In this document: positions 41,561 to 49,155 of the stretch, piece after piece
Layout of the letters: every line of letters starts with the position of its first letter
Position numbering within the stretch: position 1 is the stretch's first letter
Notes under the pieces: generated by a model
What the model was told of the DNA's origin: nothing
Databases searched by the model: none
The model's input: only the letters and a program-made list of their open reading frames with translations
Translations under genes and position numbers: made by a program
Assembly (NCBI RefSeq): GCF_039592695.1
Contig: NZ_JBBUTK010000004.1
Location: forward strand, 22,815 to 86,814
From: Flagellimonas_A sp039592695
GTDB lineage: Bacteria > Bacteroidota > Bacteroidia > Flavobacteriales > Flavobacteriaceae
DNA: 64,000 nucleotides
Direction: 5' to 3'

Positions 41561-42196
41561 ATGAAGGTCATTTCTACCAACATTGGCAAGCCCACCACTG
41601 TGCCTTGGCGTGGAAGGGAGATACAGACGGGTATTTTCAAATATCCCGTTAAGAAATCCATTTTTTTACAAAAAGAAGATGTGAAACACGATGCCGTCAT
41701 CGACAGAAAACACCATGGCGGCGAATTCAAAGCATGCTATCTTTTTGGCGCGGATTATTATGGGTATTGGAAAGAAAAATACCCCAAACTGGACTGGAAT
41801 TGGGGCATGTTCGGTGAAAATCTGACCGTTGAGGGTCTTGATGAGAATCAATTGTGCGTTGGAGACATCTTTAAAGTCGGTACGGCCAACGTACAGGTAA
41901 CCGAACCCCGACAGCCCTGTTACAAATTGGGCATTCGCTTCGGCACCCAAAAAATACTCAAAGAGTTCATTGATTTTGGCCATTCGGGCACTTATGTGCG
42001 CATTCTAGAGGAAGGCCATGTAAAAGAGGGGGATAAACTGAAGCTACATGAAAAATCAGTATCCCCATTGACAGTACAGCAATACAACGAGTTGGTCAAC
42101 AGCAGAAAAAAAGATGCATCAATACTTAGATTGGCGTTAGAAAATGACAGCATCAGAAAAGAAAAACGGGAACAACTGAAAAAATTATTGCATTAA
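41561..42196 (+). CDS. MOSC domain protein (YiiM-like)
   Basis: 211 aa. VDRKHHGGEFKACYLFGADYYGYW, WGMFGENLTVEGLDE, and the MOSC Cys in EPRQPCYKLGIRFG. Acts in molybdenum-cofactor-linked sulfur transfer or reduction of N-hydroxylated compounds. No Mo-cofactor genes nearby. Confidence 0.9.
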   Translation: MKVISTNIGKPTTVPWRGREIQTGIFKYPVKKSIFLQKEDVKHDAVIDRKHHGGEFKACYLFGADYYGYWKEKYPKLDWNWGMFGENLTVEGLDENQLCVGDIFKVGTANVQVTEPRQPCYKLGIRFGTQKILKEFIDFGHSGTYVRILEEGHVKEGDKLKLHEKSVSPLTVQQYNELVNSRKKDASILRLALENDSIRKEKREQLKKLLH

Positions 42197-42230
42197 AAAA
42201 CCCCGATCCCGATAGCTATCAGGACCGGGG
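42195..42230 (-). terminator. Terminator of the exported 123-aa protein gene, formed by a REP-like palindrome
   Basis: Minus strand imperfect stem CCCCGGTCC / GGATCGGGG around GATAGCTATC, followed by TTTTTTAA. The centre matches the repeat upstream of htpG. Confidence 0.75.
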
Positions 42231-42252
42231 CCACCTATCAAATTAACTAAAC

Positions 42253-42624
42253 TTACTTTACTTCCACTTTTTCGGTGAACTTTTTGTTGTCATCGATGAC
42301 CACCACAGTGTAATAGTCTTTGTAGGCTTTTTCGAAATTGAACGCCTTTTCAATGATCAAACTGTTCTCAAAGGTTTCTTTGTACACGATGCGACCATTA
42401 CTGTCATACACTTTTACAGTGACCTTTTCTTGGTCAAGGTTCAACAAGTTCATGTAAAGCTTGTCTCCTTTTTTCATGAAGGTAGGATCTACATCAACAT
42501 CGATGATGTTTTTGACCACTTCATCTGAATTGTTTCCTTTCTTGTCGGCCGGTCCGTTTGCAAAACTTGCTAGTGAAACTGATAATATGGCCATTACTGT
42601 TGAAATCTTCATTGCTTTTTTCAT
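42253..42624 (-). CDS. Small secreted protein, T9SS-like C-terminal region
   Basis: 123 aa with a signal peptide (STVMAILSVSLASFANG). The rest is one beta-rich domain: LYMNLLNLDQEKVTVKVYDSNGRIVYKETFE resembles the type A secretion C-terminal domain (xVxVYDxxGRxV). No upstream passenger domain. Function unknown. TATGTTTG -7 box 35 nt upstream. Confidence 0.7.
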   Translation of the reverse strand: MKKAMKISTVMAILSVSLASFANGPADKKGNNSDEVVKNIIDVDVDPTFMKKGDKLYMNLLNLDQEKVTVKVYDSNGRIVYKETFENSLIIEKAFNFEKAYKDYYTVVVIDDNKKFTEKVEVK

Positions 42625-42659
42625 AACTTTTTGTTTTATGTGATTAAAAAATTACACTG

Positions 42660-42667
42660 CAAACATA
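42660..42667 (-). promoter_or_regulatory. Candidate -7 box for the small secreted protein
   Basis: TATGTTTG on the minus strand, exact TAnnTTTG; no good -33. Confidence 0.4.
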
Positions 42668-42775
42668 CCTCGCATTGTTCTGTACTACTACCACAGAATT
42701 TTCCGGTTTCTGTGCTTTATTAACCAAATATGCATGTTAGAAAATCGTTAATGGTAATTCAGCATATTTTTTGGT

Positions 42776-42783
42776 TAATTTTG
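42776..42783 (+). promoter_or_regulatory. Candidate -7 box for the AraC-type regulator
   Basis: TAATTTTG on the plus strand, 52 nt upstream of the start codon; no good -33. Confidence 0.4.
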
Positions 42784-42790
42784 CATAGAT

Positions 42791-42827
42791 GTAAGAATTT
42801 TCACTGGTGTAATTTTACGTAAGAATT
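42791..42827 (+). promoter_or_regulatory. Direct repeat GTAAGAATT, possible AraC-type site
   Basis: GTAAGAATT at 42791-42799 and again at 42819-42827, 28 bp apart, between the -7 box and the start of the AraC gene. Direct repeats are typical of AraC-family sites, so autoregulation is possible. Confidence 0.3.
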
Positions 42828-42835
42828 GCGACTGA

Positions 42836-43714
42836 ATGAGCATGAATACAAAACCTGCATTTGAAGCCATAGAACCGACCTTTGGGCACTCGTATTCGTA
42901 TCAAAAATTTGATGAGAATCGTGAGAACACCAATTTGGGATGGCATTTTCATCCTGAAATAGAATTGGTCTATGTGAACGGTGGTTCTGGCAAGAGACAG
43001 ATCGGCAGCCATGTTTCGTATTTCAGAAATGGGGACTTAATCCTCATTGGCTCCAACCTGCCACACTGTGGATTTACCGATAAACTCACCGGCAATAAAA
43101 GTGAGACGGTAATCCAAATGAAGACGGATTTTCTGGGGAATGACTTTTTCAACATCCCCGAAATGAAAAAAATCCAAGATTTGTTTGAAGTGGCCAAAAG
43201 CGGTATCGCCTTTCATGGCAAGACCAAGAAAAAAGTAGGCGAAAAAATGGAAGTCTTGGAATACCAGAGTGATTTTCAACGATTGCTCTCCATTCTGAAC
43301 ATTTTGAACGAGTTGGGCGGCTCAGAAGAGTTCACCGTGCTGAATGCCGAGGGCTTTTCAATGAAGACCGAAGTGAAAGACAATGACCGCATCAATGTTA
43401 TTTTCAATCACGTCAAAACACATTTTAAAGAGGAAATCGGTTTGGATGAGATGGCCGACCTGGCCAGCATGACGGTACCTTCTTTTTGTAGGTACTTCAA
43501 AAAAATTACCAATAAGACCTTCACACAATTTGTGAATGAATATCGTTTGGTGCATGCTTCCAAACTGTTGGCTGAACAAAAAATGAGCATTACCGAGGTC
43601 TGTTTTGCAAGTGGATTCAACAACTTTTCGCACTTCAACAAATCGTTCAAGGCCTTTACGGGGCAAAATCCCTCAGAATACCGCAACCAATTGAAAACGG
43701 TGTTGCAATCTTGA
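42836..43714 (+). CDS. AraC-family transcriptional regulator with cupin N-terminus
   Basis: 292 aa. Cupin-like N-terminus (WHFHPEIELVYVNGGSG, RNGDLILIGSNLPHCGF) and two HTH motifs at the C-terminus (IGLDEMADLASMTVPSFCRYFKKIT, ITEVCFASGFNNFSHFNKSFK). Probably senses a small ligand. Its TGA stop overlaps the AlkB gene's ATG (TGATG), so the two are co-transcribed. Confidence 0.92.
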   Translation: MSMNTKPAFEAIEPTFGHSYSYQKFDENRENTNLGWHFHPEIELVYVNGGSGKRQIGSHVSYFRNGDLILIGSNLPHCGFTDKLTGNKSETVIQMKTDFLGNDFFNIPEMKKIQDLFEVAKSGIAFHGKTKKKVGEKMEVLEYQSDFQRLLSILNILNELGGSEEFTVLNAEGFSMKTEVKDNDRINVIFNHVKTHFKEEIGLDEMADLASMTVPSFCRYFKKITNKTFTQFVNEYRLVHASKLLAEQKMSITEVCFASGFNNFSHFNKSFKAFTGQNPSEYRNQLKTVLQS

Positions 43715-44307
43715 TGCTGTTTCCAGAAAAAACAACACTACAATTGCCGGATGCGGATATTGGTTACTATCCCAATTTCATCCCCAAAGAAAAAGCGGAT
43801 TTTTATTTTGGGGAATTCCGCAGGAACATTCCTTGGCAGCAGGATGATATCACCGTTTTTGGAAAGACCTACGCCCAACCGCGATTGACGGCTTTATTCG
43901 GAAACAACGGGAAGCCCTACTCCTACTCTAACATCACCATGCGGCCTCATGAATTTACCCCAGCGCTGTTGGAAATCAAATCGAACATTGAAAATATCTG
44001 CGACGCCAACTTCACCACTTGCCTATTGAACCTGTACCGTGACGGAAGGGACAGTAACGGTTGGCATGCCGATGACGAAAAAGAACTTGGGCAAAATCCG
44101 GTAATCGCTTCCGTTTCTTTGGGGCACGAACGTTTTTTTCACCTTCGGTATAAAAGAAACAAAGGCCTAAAGCAAAAATTGTTGTTGCAGCATGGCAGCC
44201 TTTTGTTGATGCAGGGGACGACCCAACACTACTGGCAACACCAAATACCAAAAACCGAAAAACCCGTTGGGCCTCGAATCAATTTGACATTTCGGGTAAT
44301 CAATTAA
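43714..44307 (+). CDS. alkB: AlkB-type 2-oxoglutarate/Fe(II) dioxygenase
   Basis: 197 aa from the ATG overlapping the upstream stop. HxD...H and RxNxTFR motifs: GWHADDEKELG, HYWQHQIPKT and GPRINLTFR. Also LLNLYRDGRDSNGWH. Repairs 1-methyladenine and 3-methylcytosine. Downstream of an AraC regulator, which recalls adaptive-response arrangements, though the partner here is not an Ada protein. Confidence 0.92.
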   Translation: MLFPEKTTLQLPDADIGYYPNFIPKEKADFYFGEFRRNIPWQQDDITVFGKTYAQPRLTALFGNNGKPYSYSNITMRPHEFTPALLEIKSNIENICDANFTTCLLNLYRDGRDSNGWHADDEKELGQNPVIASVSLGHERFFHLRYKRNKGLKQKLLLQHGSLLLMQGTTQHYWQHQIPKTEKPVGPRINLTFRVIN

Positions 44308-44434
44308 GTTCAAACACAAGTGTCAAATTCAAAATCAAAATAGTTCCCTTGATTACTCCATCAACCGGCATCAAGCATCCGACACCGAGCACAAACCCGT
44401 TATTCTTAAATCTATTCCCTAATTTTATGCTGAC

Positions 44435-44713
44435 ATGGAACAAAACTTCACCGAACGCGAGCTCGACAGAATCGTCGAGATGGCCTGGGAAGACCGTACC
44501 CCTTTTGAGGCCATTACCTTTCAATTTGGCATTTCAGAACAAGAGACCATCGAAATCATGCGGCGAGAGATGAAACCTGGTAGCTTCAGAATGTGGCGCG
44601 AACGGGTTCAGGGTAGAAAGACCAAACATGCCAAACTACGTTCTGAGGATGTGGACACTTTTAAAAGTTCACGCCAAAAACATATTTCGGGGAATAAGAT
44701 TTCAAAACGTTGA
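44435..44713 (+). CDS. TIGR03643 family protein
   Basis: 92 aa. ERELDRIVEMAWEDRTPFEAI, QFGISEQETIEIMRREMKPGSF and MWRERVQGRKTKH are the TIGR03643 pattern, with an HTH-like middle. Function unknown, found across Proteobacteria and Bacteroidota. Follows alkB after 127 nt and ends one base before a convergent gene. Confidence 0.88.
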   Translation: MEQNFTERELDRIVEMAWEDRTPFEAITFQFGISEQETIEIMRREMKPGSFRMWRERVQGRKTKHAKLRSEDVDTFKSSRQKHISGNKISKR

Positions 44714-44714
44714 T

Positions 44715-45488
44715 TTAGTCAAAAAGGTCGTTCAACACCTTTGCCAATCGCAATCCCCCAACATGCAGCTGTTGCAGCAGCATCGGATTGTAATTATAGC
44801 TGTATTGATAGCCCAGTTTTTCACCGACTTCGACCGATGCGTAGAGTTCTGTGGCCAAATCTTGTGATTCTTCGACCCATTTATAAACAGTACCTTCTTG
44901 AATATGCTTGATTTCCTTTTTCGAGAGTTTGGGCATCGTTTCGGCAAGCTCTGAGTACGACATTCCATAGGAATCAATCAAATTCTTGTCCCACAATCGG
45001 TGCAGGTTCGTGCCTTCGTCGAACCAGCGCACCTGAAGGTCGTTGCCGCCCCTATCTTCCAGTCGGCCTACGTGCATGGGCTGGTGTAGGTCGCCAACCA
45101 AGTGTACCAGCATTTTTAGGTAAAAAACCTTGTCGGCACGGGGGCTGTTTTCGTTCTGAATGATCTCAACACATTTTTGGATGCCTATCACCACGTCGCC
45201 TTGGGGGCTGGGTTCCACATCAGTGTATTTTTTGTCGGAAGGATAGTTCACATAATGCCACGGACTGAACTCGGCAAAGCTTCTGTCAGCTTTGATTTCG
45301 TCGGCAAAATTGGCCACAAAGGCCAGATTATGGCCATCCAAAAGTTCAGCAATGGCCTTTTCAGCTTTTCGGGTCAAATGCTTTTGGGCAATGGCGCCAA
45401 TGGCACGGTGCCCCGTTTTTGACCAGACCACTTCATTGGCAACCACTATTTGGCCACATAACAAGAACAAACATATCCATTTTACCAT
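44715..45488 (-). CDS. S1/P1-type zinc-dependent nuclease
   Basis: 257 aa with signal peptide (LLCGQIVVA). Mature N-terminus near VVWSKTGHRAIG supplies Trp and His zinc ligands; further ligands in WHYVNYPSD, HLVGDLHQPMHVGRLEDRGGND and NLHRLWD. Degrades single-stranded nucleic acids in the periplasm or outside. Single gene. Confidence 0.92.
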   Translation of the reverse strand: MVKWICLFLLCGQIVVANEVVWSKTGHRAIGAIAQKHLTRKAEKAIAELLDGHNLAFVANFADEIKADRSFAEFSPWHYVNYPSDKKYTDVEPSPQGDVVIGIQKCVEIIQNENSPRADKVFYLKMLVHLVGDLHQPMHVGRLEDRGGNDLQVRWFDEGTNLHRLWDKNLIDSYGMSYSELAETMPKLSKKEIKHIQEGTVYKWVEESQDLATELYASVEVGEKLGYQYSYNYNPMLLQQLHVGGLRLAKVLNDLFD

Positions 45489-45548
45489 GCCATGGGATTT
45501 GGCGTAAAAATAAGGCCATTGCCGTTACCAAAATGTTAAGCCTTGAGC

Positions 45549-45556
45549 TATTTTTG
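45549..45556 (+). promoter_or_regulatory. Candidate -7 box for the PBP1 gene
   Basis: TATTTTTG on the plus strand, exact consensus, 23 nt before the GTG start; supports GTG over an upstream TTG. Confidence 0.45.
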
Positions 45557-45579
45557 GCCAATAATTGCAATCTTGCACC

Positions 45580-47829
45580 GTGGCAAAAAAGAAGGCAACC
45601 CCAAAGAAAAAAATCGTTAACCGTTATAAAATCGCGGCTTTGGCACTACTGGTGCCCATGGCAGCTGTGCTGATTTTTATAGGCTTGGTGTATAGTGGGA
45701 TTTGGGGTAAACTACCCAATACTGAAGAACTATCCGATATTCAACATCAGAGGGCTTCTGAAGTATATTCTGCAGATAGCGTGTTGATTGGAAAATACTT
45801 TCTGAACGACCGCCAACCCATTGCGTATGAACAATTTCCGCAACATTTGCTCGATGCCCTTTTGGCTATTGAAGATGAGCGCTTTTACGACCACAACGGC
45901 ACAGATGTAAAGAGTCTTGTTCGGGTCGGATTTAAAAGTTTGCTTTTGGGTGATGCTTCCTCAGGCGGCGGAAGTACATTGACCCAACAGCTTGCCAAAA
46001 ACCTGTATCCCAGAAAAGACCGAAAATCGTCGAACATCGCGGTGAACAAGGTGCAAGAGATGATTATTGCCCGTCGGCTAGAAAGAATCTATTCTAAAAA
46101 AGACATTTTGCACCTTTACCTCAACACAGTTTCGTTCGGTGACAATACCTTCGGAATTGAATCCGCCTCACGAAAATTCTTCAACAAGCCCACGGAAGCC
46201 CTGAAGATTGAAGAAGCTGCGGTGCTTGTTGGCATGCTCAAAGCCACTTATGGATACAATCCCCGTGTTTTTCCAGAAAACAGTCTAAAGCGACGAAATT
46301 TGGTACTGGCCAATATGGTTCGGAATGATTTTGTTGCTGAGGAAGAAAAAGACAGTCTACAGCAGCTTCCCTTAAAGTTGGATTATCGTGATTACGATTA
46401 CAGCCATGGCCTTGCCCCCTATTTTCGGGAAGCCGTCAGAAAACAACTGCTCGATTGGGCAAAAGATTCTGGGGTGAACATCTATACTGCCGGACTTAAA
46501 ATCTACACTACCCTTGATTACCGTATGCAGCAATTGGCTGAAGAGGCGATGTTGCAGCACATGGCCAAACTGCAGGCTGATTTCGAAAAAGGCTATGGCA
46601 AAAACGCCCCTTGGCGCAGCGACAGCCCCACGGTTAGAAAAGCCGCCAAACAGTTGCACGACTACCAAAAACTAAAAGAGGCGGGATTATCGGAAAAACA
46701 GATTTGGGACAGTCTGGGCACCCAAAAACTGATGAAACTACCCTTTTATGATGGAGAGCAAGAGGTTCAGGCCAGCGTATTGGACAGTCTTAATCATTTT
46801 ATGAAGTTTTTGAATGTGGGCTCTTTGGGCATCGACCCACACTCTGGAGCCGTCAAAAGTTGGATCGGCGGCATCAACTTTGATTACTTCAAATACGACC
46901 ATATCTCACAAAGCGAGCGACAAGTGGGCTCTACCTTCAAACCCATTGTATATACCGCTGCGCTCGAAAGCGGCATTGAACCCTGTGATTATTTCTCCAC
47001 ACGTGAGGTGGAATATGAAAACCTTAAAGGCTGGTCGCCTGGCAATGCTGGTGATGAAGATGATGAAGCCTACATGAACTACTCAATGGAAAAGGCATTG
47101 AGCGAATCGATCAATACCGTTACCGTCAAGATTTTGGAAAAAACTGGAATGGAGCAAGTTTTGGAACAGGCCCAAAAGATGGGCATCGAGAAAACATTGC
47201 CTAACGAGCCCTCCATAGCTTTGGGTACAGGTGAAATCAAGATTACTGAAATGGCGGGTGCCTACGCGAGCTTTGTGAACCAAGGCAGGCCTGTCAAGCC
47301 CTATTTGGTGCAAATGGTCACGAGTGAAACCGATTCAGTTTTATATGAACATAAAGACAAAAAAGAAGTTCCGCCAGCGATGGGCGAAGATACCCGAATG
47401 TTGATACTCGAAATGATGAAAGCCACCATCAACTCAGGAACAGCGGCCAGGATTCGTTCCACATACGGACTCAAAAACGATATGGCGGGCAAAACGGGCA
47501 CCACACAAAAAAACAAAGATGCTTGGTTCGCAGCCATTACACCCAACTATGTCAATGTGACCTGGGTGGGCCACGATAATCACGAAATTGGTTTTACCTC
47601 AACGGCATTGGGCCAAGGTGCCAATGCCGCACTGCCGGTTTTTGCGAAACTGTACCAAAAAATGAACCGTGAAAAGCAGTTTGATGACATCACCAAGGCC
47701 AGGTTTACACCTATACCAGAATCCATTATGGAAAGATTGGACTGCGAACCCACAAAACGTGATGGCTTTTTTAAACGCCTGTTTACCAATCCCAATAAAA
47801 AGAAAAAACGGAAATTTCGTGGGGGATGA
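45580..47829 (+). CDS. Class A penicillin-binding protein (transglycosylase/transpeptidase)
   Basis: 749 aa from the GTG giving VAKKKATPKKK. One N-terminal membrane helix (residues about 20-42). GT51 glycosyltransferase domain with ALLAIEDERFYDHNG (Glu about 96) and GGGSTLTQQLAKNLY. Transpeptidase domain: S451-T-F-K (GSTFKP), SESINTV (SxN) and AGKTGTTQ (KTG, about 638). Polymerises and cross-links peptidoglycan in the periplasm; PBP1A-type (mrcA/ponA). Confidence 0.94.
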   Translation: MAKKKATPKKKIVNRYKIAALALLVPMAAVLIFIGLVYSGIWGKLPNTEELSDIQHQRASEVYSADSVLIGKYFLNDRQPIAYEQFPQHLLDALLAIEDERFYDHNGTDVKSLVRVGFKSLLLGDASSGGGSTLTQQLAKNLYPRKDRKSSNIAVNKVQEMIIARRLERIYSKKDILHLYLNTVSFGDNTFGIESASRKFFNKPTEALKIEEAAVLVGMLKATYGYNPRVFPENSLKRRNLVLANMVRNDFVAEEEKDSLQQLPLKLDYRDYDYSHGLAPYFREAVRKQLLDWAKDSGVNIYTAGLKIYTTLDYRMQQLAEEAMLQHMAKLQADFEKGYGKNAPWRSDSPTVRKAAKQLHDYQKLKEAGLSEKQIWDSLGTQKLMKLPFYDGEQEVQASVLDSLNHFMKFLNVGSLGIDPHSGAVKSWIGGINFDYFKYDHISQSERQVGSTFKPIVYTAALESGIEPCDYFSTREVEYENLKGWSPGNAGDEDDEAYMNYSMEKALSESINTVTVKILEKTGMEQVLEQAQKMGIEKTLPNEPSIALGTGEIKITEMAGAYASFVNQGRPVKPYLVQMVTSETDSVLYEHKDKKEVPPAMGEDTRMLILEMMKATINSGTAARIRSTYGLKNDMAGKTGTTQKNKDAWFAAITPNYVNVTWVGHDNHEIGFTSTALGQGANAALPVFAKLYQKMNREKQFDDITKARFTPIPESIMERLDCEPTKRDGFFKRLFTNPNKKKKRKFRGG

Positions 47830-47894
47830 CAGGAATTGAAAATTATTTGATATATTTATGATATCATTTTAATATCAATTTAAATTTTGCTGCC

Positions 47895-48755
47895 ATGTCC
47901 GAAGAAAAAACCATAAGTCCCATCAATGGGTATTTCATGCTCTTTATTTTTATCATCCTATTTTTTGGCGGTATCGCCATGGTTTTGAACACAGGCTCCC
48001 CATGGTACGGTATTGCCGTTTTTCTGGGTTTTGTTCTTGCGTTTGGCCTGGTGCTAGTCAATCCGAACAGTTCTCGTGTATTGCTGCTGTTCGGTAAGTA
48101 CGTGGGCACCATCAAAAAAAATGGCTTGTTTTGGGTGAATCCGTTGTACTCAAAAAAGAAAATTTCGCTACGGGCGAGTAATTTTGATAGCGAACGATTG
48201 AAAGTGAATGACAAACTGGGCAACCCGGTGATGATCAGCACCATTTTGGTCTGGCGGGTCACAGATACCTACAAGGCTGCTTTTGATGTGGATGATTATA
48301 AAAATTTCGTTCGTGTACAAACGGATGCTGCAGTCAGAAAACTGGCCAGCATGTACCCTTATGATAATTTTGCTGATGAAGATTTGGAAGAGGACATAAC
48401 CCTGCGTTCCAGTGTGAATGAAGTAAGTGATAATTTGGAGAAAGAAGTACAGGAACGTTTGGCCATGGCGGGCATTGAGGTGCTGGAAGCCCGAATCGGC
48501 TACCTTGCCTATGCCAACGAGATTGCCAGTGCCATGCTCAAGAGACAGCAAGCGACTGCCATTGTAGCGGCCCGGCACAAAATTGTGGAGGGTGCCGTAA
48601 GCATGGTCGAAATGGCCTTGGCCGAACTCAATGAAAAAGATATTGTGGATTTGGATGAAGAGCGCAAGGCTGCCATGGTAAGCAACCTCATGGTCGTGCT
48701 CTGCTCCGATAAAGATGCCGCGCCCATCGTCAATACCGGAACCTTGAACCATTGA
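47895..48755 (+). CDS. SPFH (band 7) domain protein
   Basis: 286 aa. Two hydrophobic N-terminal segments (residues about 12-30 and 40-58), then the band 7 core with LLLFGKYVGTIKKNGLFWVNP, WRVTDTYKAAFDVDDYKNFV and a C-terminal coiled region (AMLKRQQATAIVAARHKIVEGAV). Scaffold of membrane microdomains; flotillin-like. Followed after one base by a broken DUF4177 gene and then an Arc-type gene. Confidence 0.92.
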   Translation: MSEEKTISPINGYFMLFIFIILFFGGIAMVLNTGSPWYGIAVFLGFVLAFGLVLVNPNSSRVLLLFGKYVGTIKKNGLFWVNPLYSKKKISLRASNFDSERLKVNDKLGNPVMISTILVWRVTDTYKAAFDVDDYKNFVRVQTDAAVRKLASMYPYDNFADEDLEEDITLRSSVNEVSDNLEKEVQERLAMAGIEVLEARIGYLAYANEIASAMLKRQQATAIVAARHKIVEGAVSMVEMALAELNEKDIVDLDEERKAAMVSNLMVVLCSDKDAAPIVNTGTLNH

Positions 48756-48756
48756 T

Positions 48757-48916
48757 ATGAAAGAGTATAAAGTAGTCAGTTGGAAAATGGGCCTTAGCCA
48801 GAACAGCCAACGGTTGGAAGACACCTTAAACAAATACGCAAAACCAAGGTTGGATGCTAAAAGAAGTAGCTGAAAATCCGGCCCGAATCATTTTTGAAAG
48901 GGATAAAAACCGATAA
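48757..48916 (+). pseudogene. DUF4177 small protein gene, frameshifted
   Basis: Starts MKEYKVVSWKMGLSQNSQRL and loses frame in an AAAA run (48840-48843). Removing one A restores NQGWMLKEVAENPARIIFERDKNR to the end at 48916, the usual DUF4177 length of about 52 aa. As written, it gives a 38-aa product ending DAKRSS. Could be a real frameshift, a sequencing error in the homopolymer, or slippage. Confidence 0.75.
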
Positions 48917-48924
48917 CATTCTTA

Positions 48925-49101
48925 ATGGCTAAAAAGAAAGCTTTTGCACTCAGGGTCAATGAAGACATGCTAAAGGCCATTGAAAAATGGGCTGCCGATG
49001 AGTTTCGCAGTACCAATGGCCAAATAGAATGGATGCTCATGAAAAGTTTGAAAGATGCCAAACGCGCACCTAATAAGAAGAAGGATGGCAATGAAACATG
49101 A
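48925..49101 (+). CDS. Arc-like ribbon-helix-helix DNA-binding protein
   Basis: 58 aa, MAKKKAFALRVNEDMLKAIEKWAADEFRSTNGQIEWMLMK-type sequence; the first strand FALRVNEDML and the helices match the Arc/MetJ ribbon-helix-helix fold. Follows the DUF4177 frame by 8 nt. This SPFH-DUF4177-Arc order suggests autoregulation of the cassette; not tested. Confidence 0.82.
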   Translation: MAKKKAFALRVNEDMLKAIEKWAADEFRSTNGQIEWMLMKSLKDAKRAPNKKKDGNET

Positions 49102-49155
49102 TTTGGGATTTTTTTAACGAACGAACGAGGTATCTTTAAGGCGACTAATCCAAAC

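Noticed and set aside
48168..48833. 221-aa reading frame opposite the SPFH gene
   Set aside because: Antisense shadow of a well-supported gene.
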